This document shows, in pieces, positions 18,811 to 28,052 of a DNA stretch of 64,000 bases. Source of the DNA: VFZP01 sp043755595 (GTDB taxonomy: Bacteria; Acidobacteriota; Terriglobia; Bryobacterales; Bryobacteraceae); assembly GCA_043755595.1 (NCBI GenBank), contig JAYUSQ010000052.1, positions 1-64,000 of the forward strand, in the 5' to 3' direction. The first letter of the stretch is position 1, and the number at the start of each line of letters is the position of its first letter. The notes below the pieces were generated by a model. It was not told where the DNA came from. It was given only the letters and a program-made list of their open reading frames with translations, and did no database searches. A program made the position numbers and the translations under genes.

Positions 18811-18950
18811 AGCCCGGTGACGTTGTCGTTGGGATGCTGCCCGGCGCCGTCGAAACCAAGCTGCGCACGGCCGTCGATTCCCGCTCGTTTGGCATCGACG
18901 CAGGGAGTGCAGACCAACCGGCAACAGGGTTGAGCGGAAGTTGCCTCTGA
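18807..18950 (+). pseudogene. MazF/PemK-like toxin, truncated
   Basis: A TTG at 18807, preceded by AGGAGGAGGA at 18791-18800, starts LKPGDVVVGMLPGAVETKLR then TAV. That is the first beta-hairpin of PemK/MazF toxins (usually '.GDVv...lpg..g.K.RPavV'). Similarity is lost after residue 23, and the frame stops after 47 codons instead of about 110. The rest was deleted or frameshifted beyond recognition. A truncated secreted-protein gene fragment overlaps its end. Confidence 0.65.
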
Positions 18951-20015
18951 TGGTCCTCTCGCCGTTCATGCCGAACTGAGTGAGTTGAGATCCACCAACT
19001 CAGCACGTGCGTTCCCGGTGGAGGCTACGCTTCCGATGGGCAATTCATTTCGCGATCGGCTGGTGCTCCCGTTTGACAACTTGGGCAGCGCTCCGGCCTC
19101 GATTCTACTGGCCAATCCCGAAGATGAGGCGGTCGTGATCGATGTGACGGTGTTGAACGAAGACGGGGCCGAGATCGCCAGGGAAGGGAAGTTCACGCTC
19201 GCCGCTTTGGGGGCGGCGGCTTTTGAGCTACCCGCCAAATGGCCCTCGTCGGCGAAACGCGCAGGTGTGCTCGCGCTCGATTTCGACGGGCGGCGATTGC
19301 TTGCTTCCGGCTTTCGCAAGTCGGGCCTGAGCTCTCACGCCTATCCGGCCGTGGCGCGGGGGCAACAGGGGCTTGAGCGCGGCATCCCGCGCGTGACGGC
19401 CGGCGGCGGTAGTTGGCAGTCGACAATATATCTAACCAATACGAGCGGCCTTCCGCAGAACGGGGCGTTACGTTTGCTGCCAGAGACGCCGCGCGAAATC
19501 TTCCTGGAGTCTGCCTTGCCTGTGCCGGCGAACGGAATCCAAGTAGTTGAAGTGACGCCGCGCGAGGGCTCCGGCACGCGGTCCAGTTGGCTCGAAAGCA
19601 AGTATTCCAAGCAAGTGGACGGCTTCACGCTGCTGCGCCAATCGATCGCTGCGCCAGACGCAAGCCAACGATTCGAGTCGGCGATCGCTAGCCAGATTGG
19701 CATCAACGGTCGGATTGCCATTCCATTCGACTACCGCCGATCCAACTCCACGCGCGCAGTTCTCGTCAACACAACGAAGAGCCAACGGAAATTCAAACCG
19801 TGATCTACGATCTTGGCGGGCGCTTTCCGCGCTTCGGCGAAACCTTCAAGTTATCCGGCAAAGGGCATGCTGTCATTGATGGAGCCGAACGGTGGGAGTT
19901 GCGCGGCCAACAAGGCATACTGGTTTTCTCCAGCCGCCACAGCTTCCGGCTGTCGGGCGTGGGTCTGCGATCTGGCGATGGTCAGCTGACGGTCCTGCCC
20001 GCCTATGAAAAATAG
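18934..20015 (+). pseudogene. 3' remnant of a Solibacter-type secreted repeat protein, frameshifted
   Basis: The frame is open from 18934 without a plausible start or signal peptide. It contains RLVLPFDNLGSAPASILLANP and, later, GRIAIPFDYR, two copies of a 'lPFDn..g...gialaNp'-like beta-sandwich found in large secreted acidobacterial proteins. It stops at 19803. The next frame carries on as NEEPTEIQTVIYDLGGRF and ends at 20015, so a one-base shift near 19771-19778 splits the 3' end. The 5' part is missing and the toxin remnant abuts it. No function can be assigned. Confidence 0.6.
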
Positions 20016-20023
20016 CTTCCGCT

Positions 20024-20946
20024 TCAGTGTCCCGCGCCGATCGCCTTCACGATAGAGGACGGAACCGCGAGGATCGTGCCATGCCTCGCGCCTTCGGGAA
20101 ATACCAACCGGGAAGAAAGATCTTCCCAATGCGCCAGATCCTTCGATCGGATCACGCCATATCGATGATCGCGATACTTATCGAAATAGATATGCCACCA
20201 TCCGCCGATCCGCACCGGCGTCGGCCCCTCGGCCCATTCCTTACCTGAAATCGACGCCGAAGGCTTTGACCACGGACCGTTTAACGAATCGGCAAACGCC
20301 AGAAAAAGATACTTCGCCTCCGGCTTCAGCGTTTCGTTCTTGGCCACCATAACGTAGCGCTTGCCATCGCGAAACAGCGCGGCGTCGATTACTTGAAAGC
20401 CGGGATCGAGGAATAGCTCAGGCTTGGAAAAGGCCTTGAAATCCCGGGTGCGAATCGCATACTGACGATGATTGTAGTCGCGATTGCCCTGTTCGGCGGT
20501 CTCAGGAAAACGGCCCTTGACCGTGGATGCCCAGACAATCAGAAATTGCTTGGAAGGCGCATCGTAGAACAGCTCAGGAGCCCACGAGTTGACGATTTCG
20601 CCTTCCAGTTCATTCACGATCACCCCTTGCTCCGACCAATGCGAAAGATCTTTCGATGATGCATATCCGAGACTCCGGCCTTGCCACGACGTCGTCCAAA
20701 CCATGTGGAAGAACCATCGGGGCCACGGACGATCGAGGGGTCGCGCATCGGTTTGGATTCGCCTACCAAGGGCTGCAACAGTGACCGGCCTTCGTTGAGC
20801 ACGCGCCATTGCAGGCCATCGGCGCTGGTGGCCAAGTGCAAGCCGTCCTCGCCATTGCCGCGGAAGTAAGAGAAAACCAGTGGATCGCCAGCGAGAAGCG
20901 GAGCCGCGAGCAGGAATAGGAGTAAGGAGGTACGAACGGGAATCAT
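20024..20946 (-). pseudogene. Secreted five-bladed-propeller glycoside hydrolase-like protein (GH43/GH32 type), frameshifted
   Basis: The N-terminal piece starts at the ATG at 20946 with a signal peptide (MIPVRTSLLLFLLAAPLLAG). It reads LVFSYFRGNGEDGLHLATS and PMRDPSIVRGPDG. The continuation WFFHMVWTTSWQGRSLGYAS..DL is in another frame, so a -1/+2 shift occurs near 20725. The rest (SKDLSHWSE, NSWAPELFYD, VIDAALFRDG, WAEGPTPVRI, WWHIYFDKY) has the repeated acidic and aromatic pattern of GH43-like propellers. The enzyme would be extracellular. The shift leaves neither piece complete. Confidence 0.72.
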
Positions 20947-21012
20947 GCCAGAAACAGTGTAGCTGTCTTTGGGGGAAGCCGCCGCTATCGACGGCTTCAA
21001 TTTGAAAAAAAC

Positions 21013-21375
21013 CTAACGCAGCGGAGAAGCCCGCCAGGCGTTGCCAACCTGATCGCTAACCGGCCGTCTTGGCGGTTTCCTTTTCTGTGCCGCTTCAAGA
21101 CGAGCAGCCGCCGCGTCCGCAAAGACGCGCATGTCTTCCTCACCGTATATCAGTACGTGCTTGATTGCGGTCTCGAAGCGCTGCTCCAGCAACGCTCGGC
21201 ACAACAACGGCAGTTCTTGCAAACGAATACCGTGTTGGCGCGCCAGCACCGGATCGGCCTTGACCGTAAACTCAGTTCGACTCCGGTCTTCAGCGACTCC
21301 CTCGAACTTGAAAACCCGGTAAACCGGATCTTCTCCAAAGCCCATCAAGACAAATTGCATCTTCGGATTTGACAT
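21013..21375 (-). CDS. Conserved hypothetical protein
   Basis: 120 residues from the ATG at 21375 with AAGGAAC upstream. It is soluble, and I recognise no domain. The C-terminus is basic and Pro-rich (KRKPPRRPVSDQVG). It starts 24 nt after the GIY-YIG-like gene on the same strand, so the two probably form an operon. Confidence 0.6.
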   Translation of the reverse strand: MSNPKMQFVLMGFGEDPVYRVFKFEGVAEDRSRTEFTVKADPVLARQHGIRLQELPLLCRALLEQRFETAIKHVLIYGEEDMRVFADAAAARLEAAQKRKPPRRPVSDQVGNAWRASPLR

Positions 21376-21399
21376 GGAGCTTGTTCCTTCCTGACCACT

Positions 21400-21702
21400 T
21401 TACCCGACCGAACGTTTCTGACGGTTGCCCGTAGGAGCGAATTCGCGAACCAATGTTTCTCGTCGCGCAGGCCGTCTGGCCAGCGGACAAGGCTCACAAA
21501 AAAAACCTGTCGGCTGGCGGTCGCGCGGCAACGATGTTGGCTCACTTAAAAATTGCAGTAGGGCGGCTTGCATGTCGTCGGCATCTCCAATGTAGATCCA
21601 CTCGGTGGAACTTGAAATACCGTAGACGCCGGACGAGGCGGGAGCGTGAGCTCGAACCGTCGAAGCCGAGAATGACCTCGGAAAAGGCGGTTCAAATGGC
21701 AT
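21400..21702 (-). CDS. Small GIY-YIG-like protein
   Basis: 100 residues. SGVYGISSSTEWIYIGDADDMQAALLQFL matches the two-strand plus helix start of GIY-YIG nuclease domains, and TGFFCEPCPLARRPARRETL then EFAPTGNRQ matches its end (R...E..L). The first tyrosine pair reads VYG...IYIG. The catalytic arginine normally found in the following helix is not evident, so activity is uncertain. It is upstream of and probably co-transcribed with the hypothetical gene at 21013. Confidence 0.55.
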   Translation of the reverse strand: MPFEPPFPRSFSASTVRAHAPASSGVYGISSSTEWIYIGDADDMQAALLQFLSEPTSLPRDRQPTGFFCEPCPLARRPARRETLVREFAPTGNRQKRSVG

Positions 21703-21919
21703 CAGCCGCTCGAAACGGCCAACGAATCGTCAGGAACATGGGCAACCTCCCGGGTCGCGATGGTTGCTAAGCAGCAGGACGGACCGAATGACTTAGCTCA
21801 ATCGGTCCATTGGAGGCGCAGGATTGACGCCCCTGCCTCTATTGTCGTCGGAAGAGCCCCCCCCTGTCAAACCAGTCCGATTTTGCTAGGGAAGGATGGA
21901 ATGCGAGAAGGGAAGATAA

Positions 21920-21996
21920 TGGTGGGCGCGCACGGACTCGAACCGTGGACCTCCTGCGTGTGAAGCAGGCGCTCTAACCAGCTGAGCTACGCGCCC
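21920..21996 (-). tRNA. tRNA-Val(CAC)
   Basis: On the minus strand a 77-nt cloverleaf includes the CCA end. The acceptor stem is GGGCGCG/CGCGCCC, the D-arm AGCTCAGCTGGTTAGAGC, and the anticodon stem CCTGC/GCAGG with loop TTCACAC (anticodon CAC, valine). The T-arm is ACGGTTCGAACCGT. The CCA is genome-encoded at 21920-21922. Confidence 0.95.
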
Positions 21997-22068
21997 CTTT
22001 GAAGAGGGCCAAATCCAGGATTTAATTGTAGCAGGGAGGGCAAGGTTCAGCGCAAGTATCGGCCAACA

Positions 22069-22098
22069 AAAAAGGAGTGGCCGAAGCCACTCCTTTTT
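22069..22098. terminator. Bidirectional intrinsic terminator
   Basis: An 8-bp perfect stem GGAGTGGC/GCCACTCC with loop CGAA (22074-22093) has an A-tract before and a T-tract after. It can therefore terminate in both directions between the tRNA and the PEP-CTERM gene. Confidence 0.9.
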
Positions 22099-22127
22099 AA
22101 TCCGTGCCGATTCTAACCGGCGATGAG

Positions 22128-23006
22128 TTACGCAGTCTTCGATGATTTGCCGCGCCGCAAATAGCCGAGTAAGCCGAGACCGCCAGCCATCATGAACCAA
22201 GTACCCGGTTCCGGATTGTCGGTCGTCGAGATCACATTGGTCGGCTCATTCGTGCCAGCCAAAACGGGACCGTTGGTCGTCGCCACTAAATTCGTTGTGG
22301 GGGCGAGGTTCGAAATAGTCGAAGACTGTTGGGCGTTGCAGCTCGACGACGTTGAGGCCGCCGGTTCCGCTGCAGCCCCGCCGTCGAAGAATGAGCGCCA
22401 ACCGGAAGTGCCGGCCCAGCTCGATACCATGTTGCAAGCCGCCGAATCACTGGAAGCCGTCGTGGCTCCAAAACCGCTGTAACCACTAAACCACGCCCCG
22501 CCGTTCACCTGACTGGCTGAACTGGTCGAGCTCCCGGTAGCGTTCCAACCGCTGTAGGATCCCCAGAAGGAATTGGTACCCTGGTTGGCCGCGACCGATG
22601 ATGTGCCGCCTCCAAAATAACCGGAAAACCAGCTCGAGTTCGAAGAAGTCGGGCTATTTGTAGTAGACGCGCTCGTACCGCTAAAGAGGAATCCTCGGAA
22701 GAGATCGTCCGATTGGACTGTAGCCGTCGGAGTCGCCGACGAACCCCAAGCCACGTTCGAATACCAGCTATCTGACGAAGACGTACTCCACTGGGCCGTG
22801 GTAGTTTGCGCTGAGCTAAAGCTCGTCTGCGTGGCCCACGACTGGGTACTAATCGCCGTCGCAGCATAGCTATTACCAGCGGATAAATCTAACGATTCAA
22901 ATAGTGGGTTGGAATACTGCCACAGTTCAGAGGCGCTTGCGCTCGCACCAGTTAGCGCCATCACCATAATTGCTTTGCCGATAGTTTTTTTGTTATTTTT
23001 CGCCAT
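22128..23006 (-). CDS. PEP-CTERM-anchored, Ser/Thr/Trp/Gly-rich exported protein
   Basis: 292 residues from the ATG at 23006, preceded by GGAGGAT. It has a Lys-rich signal peptide (MAKNNKKTIGKAIMVMALTGASASA). The low-complexity body repeats aromatic-Gly blocks: WFSGYFGGG, FWGSYSGW, WFSGYSGFG and WRSFFDGG, about 25-30 residues apart. The end is NPEPGTWFMMAGGLGLLGYLRRGK, a textbook PEP-CTERM sorting signal, recognised by exosortase. No exosortase gene lies in this window. The protein probably belongs to the extracellular polymer matrix. It is divergent from lexA. Confidence 0.88.
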   Translation of the reverse strand: MAKNNKKTIGKAIMVMALTGASASASELWQYSNPLFESLDLSAGNSYAATAISTQSWATQTSFSSAQTTTAQWSTSSSDSWYSNVAWGSSATPTATVQSDDLFRGFLFSGTSASTTNSPTSSNSSWFSGYFGGGTSSVAANQGTNSFWGSYSGWNATGSSTSSASQVNGGAWFSGYSGFGATTASSDSAACNMVSSWAGTSGWRSFFDGGAAAEPAASTSSSCNAQQSSTISNLAPTTNLVATTNGPVLAGTNEPTNVISTTDNPEPGTWFMMAGGLGLLGYLRRGKSSKTA

Positions 23007-23429
23007 TTCGTACTGATCCTCCAGGACCAACCACTCTTAGGACTCCAGAATAGTATAGGTTGCCACCGTTTGCAATACAAATGCGTCCACAGTGATAACC
23101 TATTCTTCCCTGTGCCTATCCGTATCCTCCTCGATCAGAAGCAGTTACCCCTCAAACTGGGTTATCACCACCACCAAATCTAGACCGCTACTCCTCGAAA
23201 AAAGCGGTTTCGAAACACCGAGGCTGCGAAGGGGGAGATCAATTGCTCCAGGACCACACCCTCCACACGGCTTAGTATTACCGATTCCGGGATAGCCGTC
23301 AAGGCCTATTTGGGGCCTGACTGCCGGACTAGGACTATTCTCTGTAATGTGCGATACGTATCCAAAAGGAACTGAGGCGACTTTTGAGAATTTCCTTGAC
23401 TTTCTCTGTTTGTTCGCCAAGTATGAGGT
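23007..23429. other. Divergent intergenic region between PEP-CTERM gene and lexA, with inverted repeat
   Basis: The 423-nt region has no convincing gene. It contains an exact 9-bp inverted repeat, GTGATAACC (23092-23100) and GGTTATCAC (23160-23168), 59 nt apart. The arms could be a split operator for a dimeric regulator or a long-range stem. No gapped LexA box of a known type was recognised near the lexA start. Confidence 0.5.
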
Positions 23430-24065
23430 ATGGCCCTTACTCCTCGCCAGAAGGAACTCCTTGATTTCATTTCCGGGTTTGTGGACGAGCACGGGTATTG
23501 CCCCAGCTATGACGAGATTGCCCGGGGCCTGGAATTGGCCTCCTTGGCGACGGTCCATAAACACATCGCGGCCCTGTCGGCTAAGGGCTACCTAAACCGT
23601 ACGGAAAACCACAGCCGGTCACTTGAAGTTGGCCCGCGCTATTTCGATGAGACTCGGGCCTCTCGCGCTGCTCATCGCCCCGTCCGTTTGGAAATTCCGC
23701 TTGAGGGCCGCATCGCTGCCGGTGTGCCCGTTGAGGCCTTCGCTGAGCGGGAAGTTGTCAATTTCGGAGACTTTGCCGGAGCCGACGATACCTACGCATT
23801 GCAGGTTCGCGGCGAGTCGATGATAGAGGATCATATTTGCGATGGTGACTACGTGCTGATTGAGCGCACCGGCTCGGTTCGCAACGGAGACGTAGTTGTC
23901 GCCCTGGTTCGCGGCGCCGAGAGCACGCTCAAGCGTTTCTATCGAGAGCCGGACGGGAGTGTCCGGCTGCAGCCGGCCAACAGGACGATGGAACCGATCC
24001 TCCTGGCCGCTGCCGACATTCAGGTCCAGGGACGGCTCCTCGCTGTGCTGCGGAAGTACCGCTAG
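23430..24065 (+). CDS. lexA: LexA repressor / SOS autoprotease
   Basis: 211 residues. The N-terminal winged helix starts ALTPRQKELLDFISGFVDEHG with recognition region SYDEIARGLELAS. Autocleavage is expected at Ala97-Gly98 (RIAAGVPV). The catalytic dyad is Ser130 in RGESM and Lys168 in STLKRF. LexA represses DNA-repair genes until RecA-ssDNA triggers cleavage. The gene stands alone and its stop abuts the convergent flavoprotein gene. The start follows TATGAG; an ATG-only choice is clear because the helix begins at residue 3. Confidence 0.95.
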   Translation: MALTPRQKELLDFISGFVDEHGYCPSYDEIARGLELASLATVHKHIAALSAKGYLNRTENHSRSLEVGPRYFDETRASRAAHRPVRLEIPLEGRIAAGVPVEAFAEREVVNFGDFAGADDTYALQVRGESMIEDHICDGDYVLIERTGSVRNGDVVVALVRGAESTLKRFYREPDGSVRLQPANRTMEPILLAAADIQVQGRLLAVLRKYR

Positions 24066-25562
24066 TCAACGGCTCAGCCGCCGTATCGTGGCGCCTGCCG
24101 CCTGGACGCCCCGATACTGCGCCTCTTCGAAAATCGAAAGCCCGCTCACGTCGGAATTGGCCAATTCCAATCCTGGTGCGATCGCGGGCTTGCCGCGCGA
24201 GCGTAGCGATCCCGGAACCGGCCGCGCCATCGCGTGGCCAAACCTCATGATATCCAGCCGGCTGACGCATGCTCGAATATCGGGATGCGCCTGTTCAAGA
24301 TCCACCAGAATCGCCTCGCTCCATTGCCGCCAATCGCGATCCAGCAAAGCTTGCCGGGCTTTTGCGGGCGCAGTATCGGTCAGCGGCCAATAGTATGTCC
24401 AAACGGTGCGGTCGACGTGCGTTCTCAAAGTCTGATGCGTGGAGACAACGTATCCCAACGAAGGCGATCGATAAATCACGTTGTCCCATGCGACAGGCAA
24501 GCCGCGTTCGGCCGGCCAACGGTCCAACGTGAGATTCGCCGTTAACCAGGGTGAGTAAACGATGGGTGGACGGGCTGGCGCTTTATCAAGCAAATATCGC
24601 AACAGATAAGACGGCGCGGCAAAGATAACCGAATCGGCGAGGTAGGCGGCTTTGGCGCCATGGACCCGCCAGCCTCGCCCGGACGGCTCCAACCGAGTCG
24701 CAAATTCGCCGGTCCGCAGCCGCGAACCTACCCGCTCAATCAGGCGTTTCGCCAGCCAGCCATTGCCTTCCGGCCAAGTCAGCGGGCCTTTCTCCGGCGT
24801 TTCCCTGCGCGCCGCAAAGTAATGGAGTCCAGCCCAAGCCGAAACCGCGCTGGCATCGCCCCCATAATCGTCGCGGCAGGCATAGCCCGCATACCATCGC
24901 AAAGGAACGGACGTGAACCGTTCGCGCTCCAGCCAGGCTGCAAACGTGATCGAATCAAGGTCCGCTCTCCGGCAATGCCCGCTTTCGATTGGGATTCGGA
25001 ATTCCCCGGAGCCGGCCAGTTCATCTATCTTCGATTGGAATCGCCGGTATTGCTCATGGTCCTCGCGGCTCACTCCCACCTCAGGCTCGATCCCGTCTTG
25101 CCACTTGCCATGAATGAACAGCCTCTCTTGAGGCGAATGGCACAGGTGGCGCTCTTCCCAAACCCCATCGCGCAGCAGGCCGAACTCCTCGAAAAGCGTC
25201 CTCACCAACGTGGCCCCCGGGCCGGGCGCCGGGACGTAGTGCGCTGCCCACGGGTAGGATCCCGCTTCGCCGTCGCCCCACCGTGAATTCCCGCCGGCCT
25301 GGTTCTCCATCTCCAGCAGTACGTAGTCGCGCATCTTGTGCCGATCGAGCCACCACGCCGCGCTCAATCCAGCGATACCGCCGCCCACGATCACCACCGG
25401 CACGCGCACCGTCTGCCGCAATCCATCGCCAACCGCGCCCCGGCCGTCTCGCAATCGATGCCCCGTCAGGTGGGAAGAGTCCACAAATCCGCCCGCGATC
25501 CGCCGCTCGGCCTTCGCCGTCAGGCCGATCAGCGCCGCGCTCAATTGCCGTCGCGTGAACAA
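24066..25562 (-). CDS. FAD-dependent amine-oxidase-like oxidoreductase
   Basis: 498 residues from a TTG at 25562 (the ribosome site is weak, so the start is uncertain). The N-terminus LFTRRQLSAALIGL looks like a Tat/signal region. The FAD Rossmann motif is VIVGGGIAGLSAAWWL near residues 56-71, followed by GGNSRWGDGE. The fold resembles flavin amine oxidases and phytoene desaturase-type enzymes (a NAD(P)-binding Rossmann of PF13450/PF01593). The conserved FAD-contact C-terminus is weakly visible. The substrate is unknown. It is convergent with lexA. Confidence 0.75.
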   Translation of the reverse strand: MFTRRQLSAALIGLTAKAERRIAGGFVDSSHLTGHRLRDGRGAVGDGLRQTVRVPVVIVGGGIAGLSAAWWLDRHKMRDYVLLEMENQAGGNSRWGDGEAGSYPWAAHYVPAPGPGATLVRTLFEEFGLLRDGVWEERHLCHSPQERLFIHGKWQDGIEPEVGVSREDHEQYRRFQSKIDELAGSGEFRIPIESGHCRRADLDSITFAAWLERERFTSVPLRWYAGYACRDDYGGDASAVSAWAGLHYFAARRETPEKGPLTWPEGNGWLAKRLIERVGSRLRTGEFATRLEPSGRGWRVHGAKAAYLADSVIFAAPSYLLRYLLDKAPARPPIVYSPWLTANLTLDRWPAERGLPVAWDNVIYRSPSLGYVVSTHQTLRTHVDRTVWTYYWPLTDTAPAKARQALLDRDWRQWSEAILVDLEQAHPDIRACVSRLDIMRFGHAMARPVPGSLRSRGKPAIAPGLELANSDVSGLSIFEEAQYRGVQAAGATIRRLSR

Positions 25563-25633
25563 GCCTCGACGGTAGCATCCATCGGGCGGGTTGCGCTCGG
25601 ACAGTCGCCTATGATGTAGTACACGGATTCGGG

Positions 25634-26452
25634 ATGAATAGCGAATTACCCAGTCTTGACTACGAGCGTTTCTGGCGCCGTCTGCAACAAATCGGCCTCA
25701 ACGCCTACGAATCGCGCGCCTATCTCGTCCTGGTGGGCCACTCCAAGTTCAAGGCGCTCGAACTGGCCGCGCGCGCCGGCGTGCCTCGCCAGAAGATCTA
25801 CGAGGTGCTCGATAGTCTCGTCGAAAAAGGCTTCGCGCGCGTAGTGCAAGAAAAGACCAAGCTGTTCTCGGCGATCGAACCCGACCTCGCGATCGCCAAC
25901 TACATCGCCCGCCGTCATGAGCAACTGCAGATCGAACTGGCCGAACAAAGCAAGACGGCTAACGATCTGGTGGTCGATCTCAACAAAGCGCATGTGGAAG
26001 GGAGAGACGGGCGCGGCACGCTCGACTATTTGCGCATTGTTTCCGACCCTGGGCAGACGGCCTCGCTGTATCGCCGTATGATCGGCTCTTGTCTGACAGG
26101 CTACCTGGAATTTTCGCGGCCGCCCTACGCCGTGGATCCGCTCGAAGAACAACTGGTGAAAGAGGCCACCAAGCGCGGCGTTCAGTGCCGGATTCTGCTT
26201 GAATCGTCCAGCCTGGACGAAAACACCCGCAAGCGCCTGGCCGAATACCAGAGCTTCGGGGCCGAGGTCCGCTGCATCGATCATCTGCCGATGAAGCTGG
26301 CGCTCTTTGACGGCCGGCTCGGCATGATCGCGTTGCTCGACCCGCTGGTAACCAAACCTACCTGGACGGCCGTGACATTCGACCATCCAGGGATGTCGGA
26401 AGCGATGCAGGGACTCTTTGAAGATTACTGGGGACGCGCCCAGAGCTTATAA
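25634..26452 (+). CDS. TrmB-family sugar-responsive transcriptional regulator
   Basis: 272 residues. An N-terminal winged helix (GLNAYESRAYLVLVGHSKFKA then GVPRQKIYEVLDSLVEKGF) matches TrmB/HTH_34 regulators. It is followed by a coiled coil (residues about 90-115) and a C-terminal effector domain with LDYLRIVSDP and SRPPYAVDP. TrmB proteins usually bind sugars. The neighbour on the other strand is an exported Gfo/Idh/MocA oxidoreductase, so control of sugar catabolism is likely. Divergent from the flavoprotein at 24066. Confidence 0.82.
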   Translation: MNSELPSLDYERFWRRLQQIGLNAYESRAYLVLVGHSKFKALELAARAGVPRQKIYEVLDSLVEKGFARVVQEKTKLFSAIEPDLAIANYIARRHEQLQIELAEQSKTANDLVVDLNKAHVEGRDGRGTLDYLRIVSDPGQTASLYRRMIGSCLTGYLEFSRPPYAVDPLEEQLVKEATKRGVQCRILLESSSLDENTRKRLAEYQSFGAEVRCIDHLPMKLALFDGRLGMIALLDPLVTKPTWTAVTFDHPGMSEAMQGLFEDYWGRAQSL

Positions 26453-26475
26453 GTGGAGCCGTTTGAATCCGCTCC

Positions 26476-28023
26476 TTACAGTTTCAATTCCCAACCGGGG
26501 CGGAACGCCGGTCTAACATACTTGTTCGCCTCCACGCTGTTCGTAAACCGCATGGTCTTGCTATCCCAAAGTAACTTGCCCGGCGCCCGCATGGCGATCA
26601 CTCCGAGTAACATCCATTCGGTATAAGGCCCGGCGATTCGGAAGTCCGAAACGGACTGTTCTCCACCCTTACACGCGCGCACCCAATCGCGCATATGGCC
26701 GGGCGACCGCAGCAACAACGGGGCGGGCAGGGAATAGTCTTTCCACCGGGCGGCGGGCAGCAGGTGGACTCCCTCGCCACGTTCCACCGTCGCCATCAGG
26801 CCCTTCTTGCCCACAAATACCGCGCCGTTCCCGCTGAGCACGCCTGGTTGATTCCCCATGCCAAACCGCCGGTCGCCGTAGACCGGAACGCCGGGTCCGC
26901 CGGCCCCCTGCCGCACAGTTGTCAGCCCCGCCCCACCGCCCTTCTTCCCACCGAAACCACCGCCGCCACCGCCTGGGCCTGCCCCGCGGGCGCCGCGTCC
27001 CTTGTCGACAAGGTTGTTACTCGCCGGCAAAATCGTCTCCATCTCCATGCCCGGCACATGATACGCCTCGGCCTCCTCCGGCCGCGCCGAATCATGCCAA
27101 TAAACGGTCACCGGAGGCATCGACCCCCGCGAGGGGAACTCGAAACGAATGACACAGCGTTCCGGAAAACTGAACTTACTCGTCTTCTCCGATCTCACTA
27201 ATTCGACGCTGGTAGGCGCGCCCAGTTGCAACGCCAGATTCACCGGCCCCATCGTGTGAATGCCCCAGTTACCGATTTGCCCCGTGCCGAAATCGAAAAA
27301 CCCGCGCCAGTTGTAAGGCGTATACTCGCTCGCATAAGGACGCATCGCCGCGCCGCCCAGCCAGAGTTTCCAATCGAGTTCTGCCGGTGAGGATGTCTCG
27401 CGCGGCAGTTCCGTCATCCCAGTCGGATGCGTCCCCGGCGTCGACGAAGCGTGAACTTCGGTCACATCCCCGATCTCCCCCGACCAGATAATCTCCGCCG
27501 CCACGCGAATGCTCTCGTGCGAGTAGCCCTGATTGCCCATCTGCGTCGCGACCTTGTATTTCACCGCCGCGTCCTGCAACAAACGCGTCTCCCAGGGGGT
27601 GCGCGTCAGCGGCTTCTCGACATAAACGTGTTTGCCCCGGCGCATGCACTCCAGCGCCACCGAAGCATGCATGTGATCGGGAATGCCAATCGTACAGGCA
27701 TCGATGTTCTTGCCTTCTTTATCCAGCATCTCGCGGTAGTCTTTGTACTTCGGCAAGGTGGAATACTTCGCGAAATTCTCGCCCGCGCGTTTTTCATCCA
27801 CATCGCACATCGCCACCAGCGTCTCGGTCTGCGCCGCCTGATTCAAGATCGTGCCGCCCTGTCCGCCGCAGCCGATGGCGGCTACGCGCAGCTTGTTTGA
27901 ATATGGCTTGTAGCCCATCGCCTTGAGCGACGGAACCGTACCGAATCCGCCGAGCGGGACCGCGCCCGCGAGTAGCGAGCCAAAGAAAAAATGACGTCTG
28001 GACGTTTGATCGTTGCGTGCCAT
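26476..28023 (-). CDS. Tat-exported Gfo/Idh/MocA family oxidoreductase
   Basis: About 515 residues from the ATG at 28023. A Tat signal (TSRRHFFFGSLLAGAVPLGG) precedes the NAD-binding fold RVAAIGCGGQGG. The conserved EKP motif appears as YVEKPLTRTPWE. A glycine-rich low-complexity insert (RGARGAGPGGGGGGFGGKKGGGAG) near residue 350 is unusual. Export of NAD-dependent family members is common in Bacteroidetes, Planctomycetes and Acidobacteria. They often remodel glycans or sugars in the periplasm, with tightly bound cofactor. The substrate is unknown. Confidence 0.88.
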   Translation of the reverse strand: MARNDQTSRRHFFFGSLLAGAVPLGGFGTVPSLKAMGYKPYSNKLRVAAIGCGGQGGTILNQAAQTETLVAMCDVDEKRAGENFAKYSTLPKYKDYREMLDKEGKNIDACTIGIPDHMHASVALECMRRGKHVYVEKPLTRTPWETRLLQDAAVKYKVATQMGNQGYSHESIRVAAEIIWSGEIGDVTEVHASSTPGTHPTGMTELPRETSSPAELDWKLWLGGAAMRPYASEYTPYNWRGFFDFGTGQIGNWGIHTMGPVNLALQLGAPTSVELVRSEKTSKFSFPERCVIRFEFPSRGSMPPVTVYWHDSARPEEAEAYHVPGMEMETILPASNNLVDKGRGARGAGPGGGGGGFGGKKGGGAGLTTVRQGAGGPGVPVYGDRRFGMGNQPGVLSGNGAVFVGKKGLMATVERGEGVHLLPAARWKDYSLPAPLLLRSPGHMRDWVRACKGGEQSVSDFRIAGPYTEWMLLGVIAMRAPGKLLWDSKTMRFTNSVEANKYVRPAFRPGWELKL

Positions 28024-28052
28024 GGTGAACTTCCACAATATCCTGTTTTGGT

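Noticed and set aside
23145..23564. Minus-strand open frame containing CGGCG and overlapping the lexA start
   Set aside because: No family pattern, no ribosome site, and it overlaps the first codons of lexA; its composition is not gene-like.
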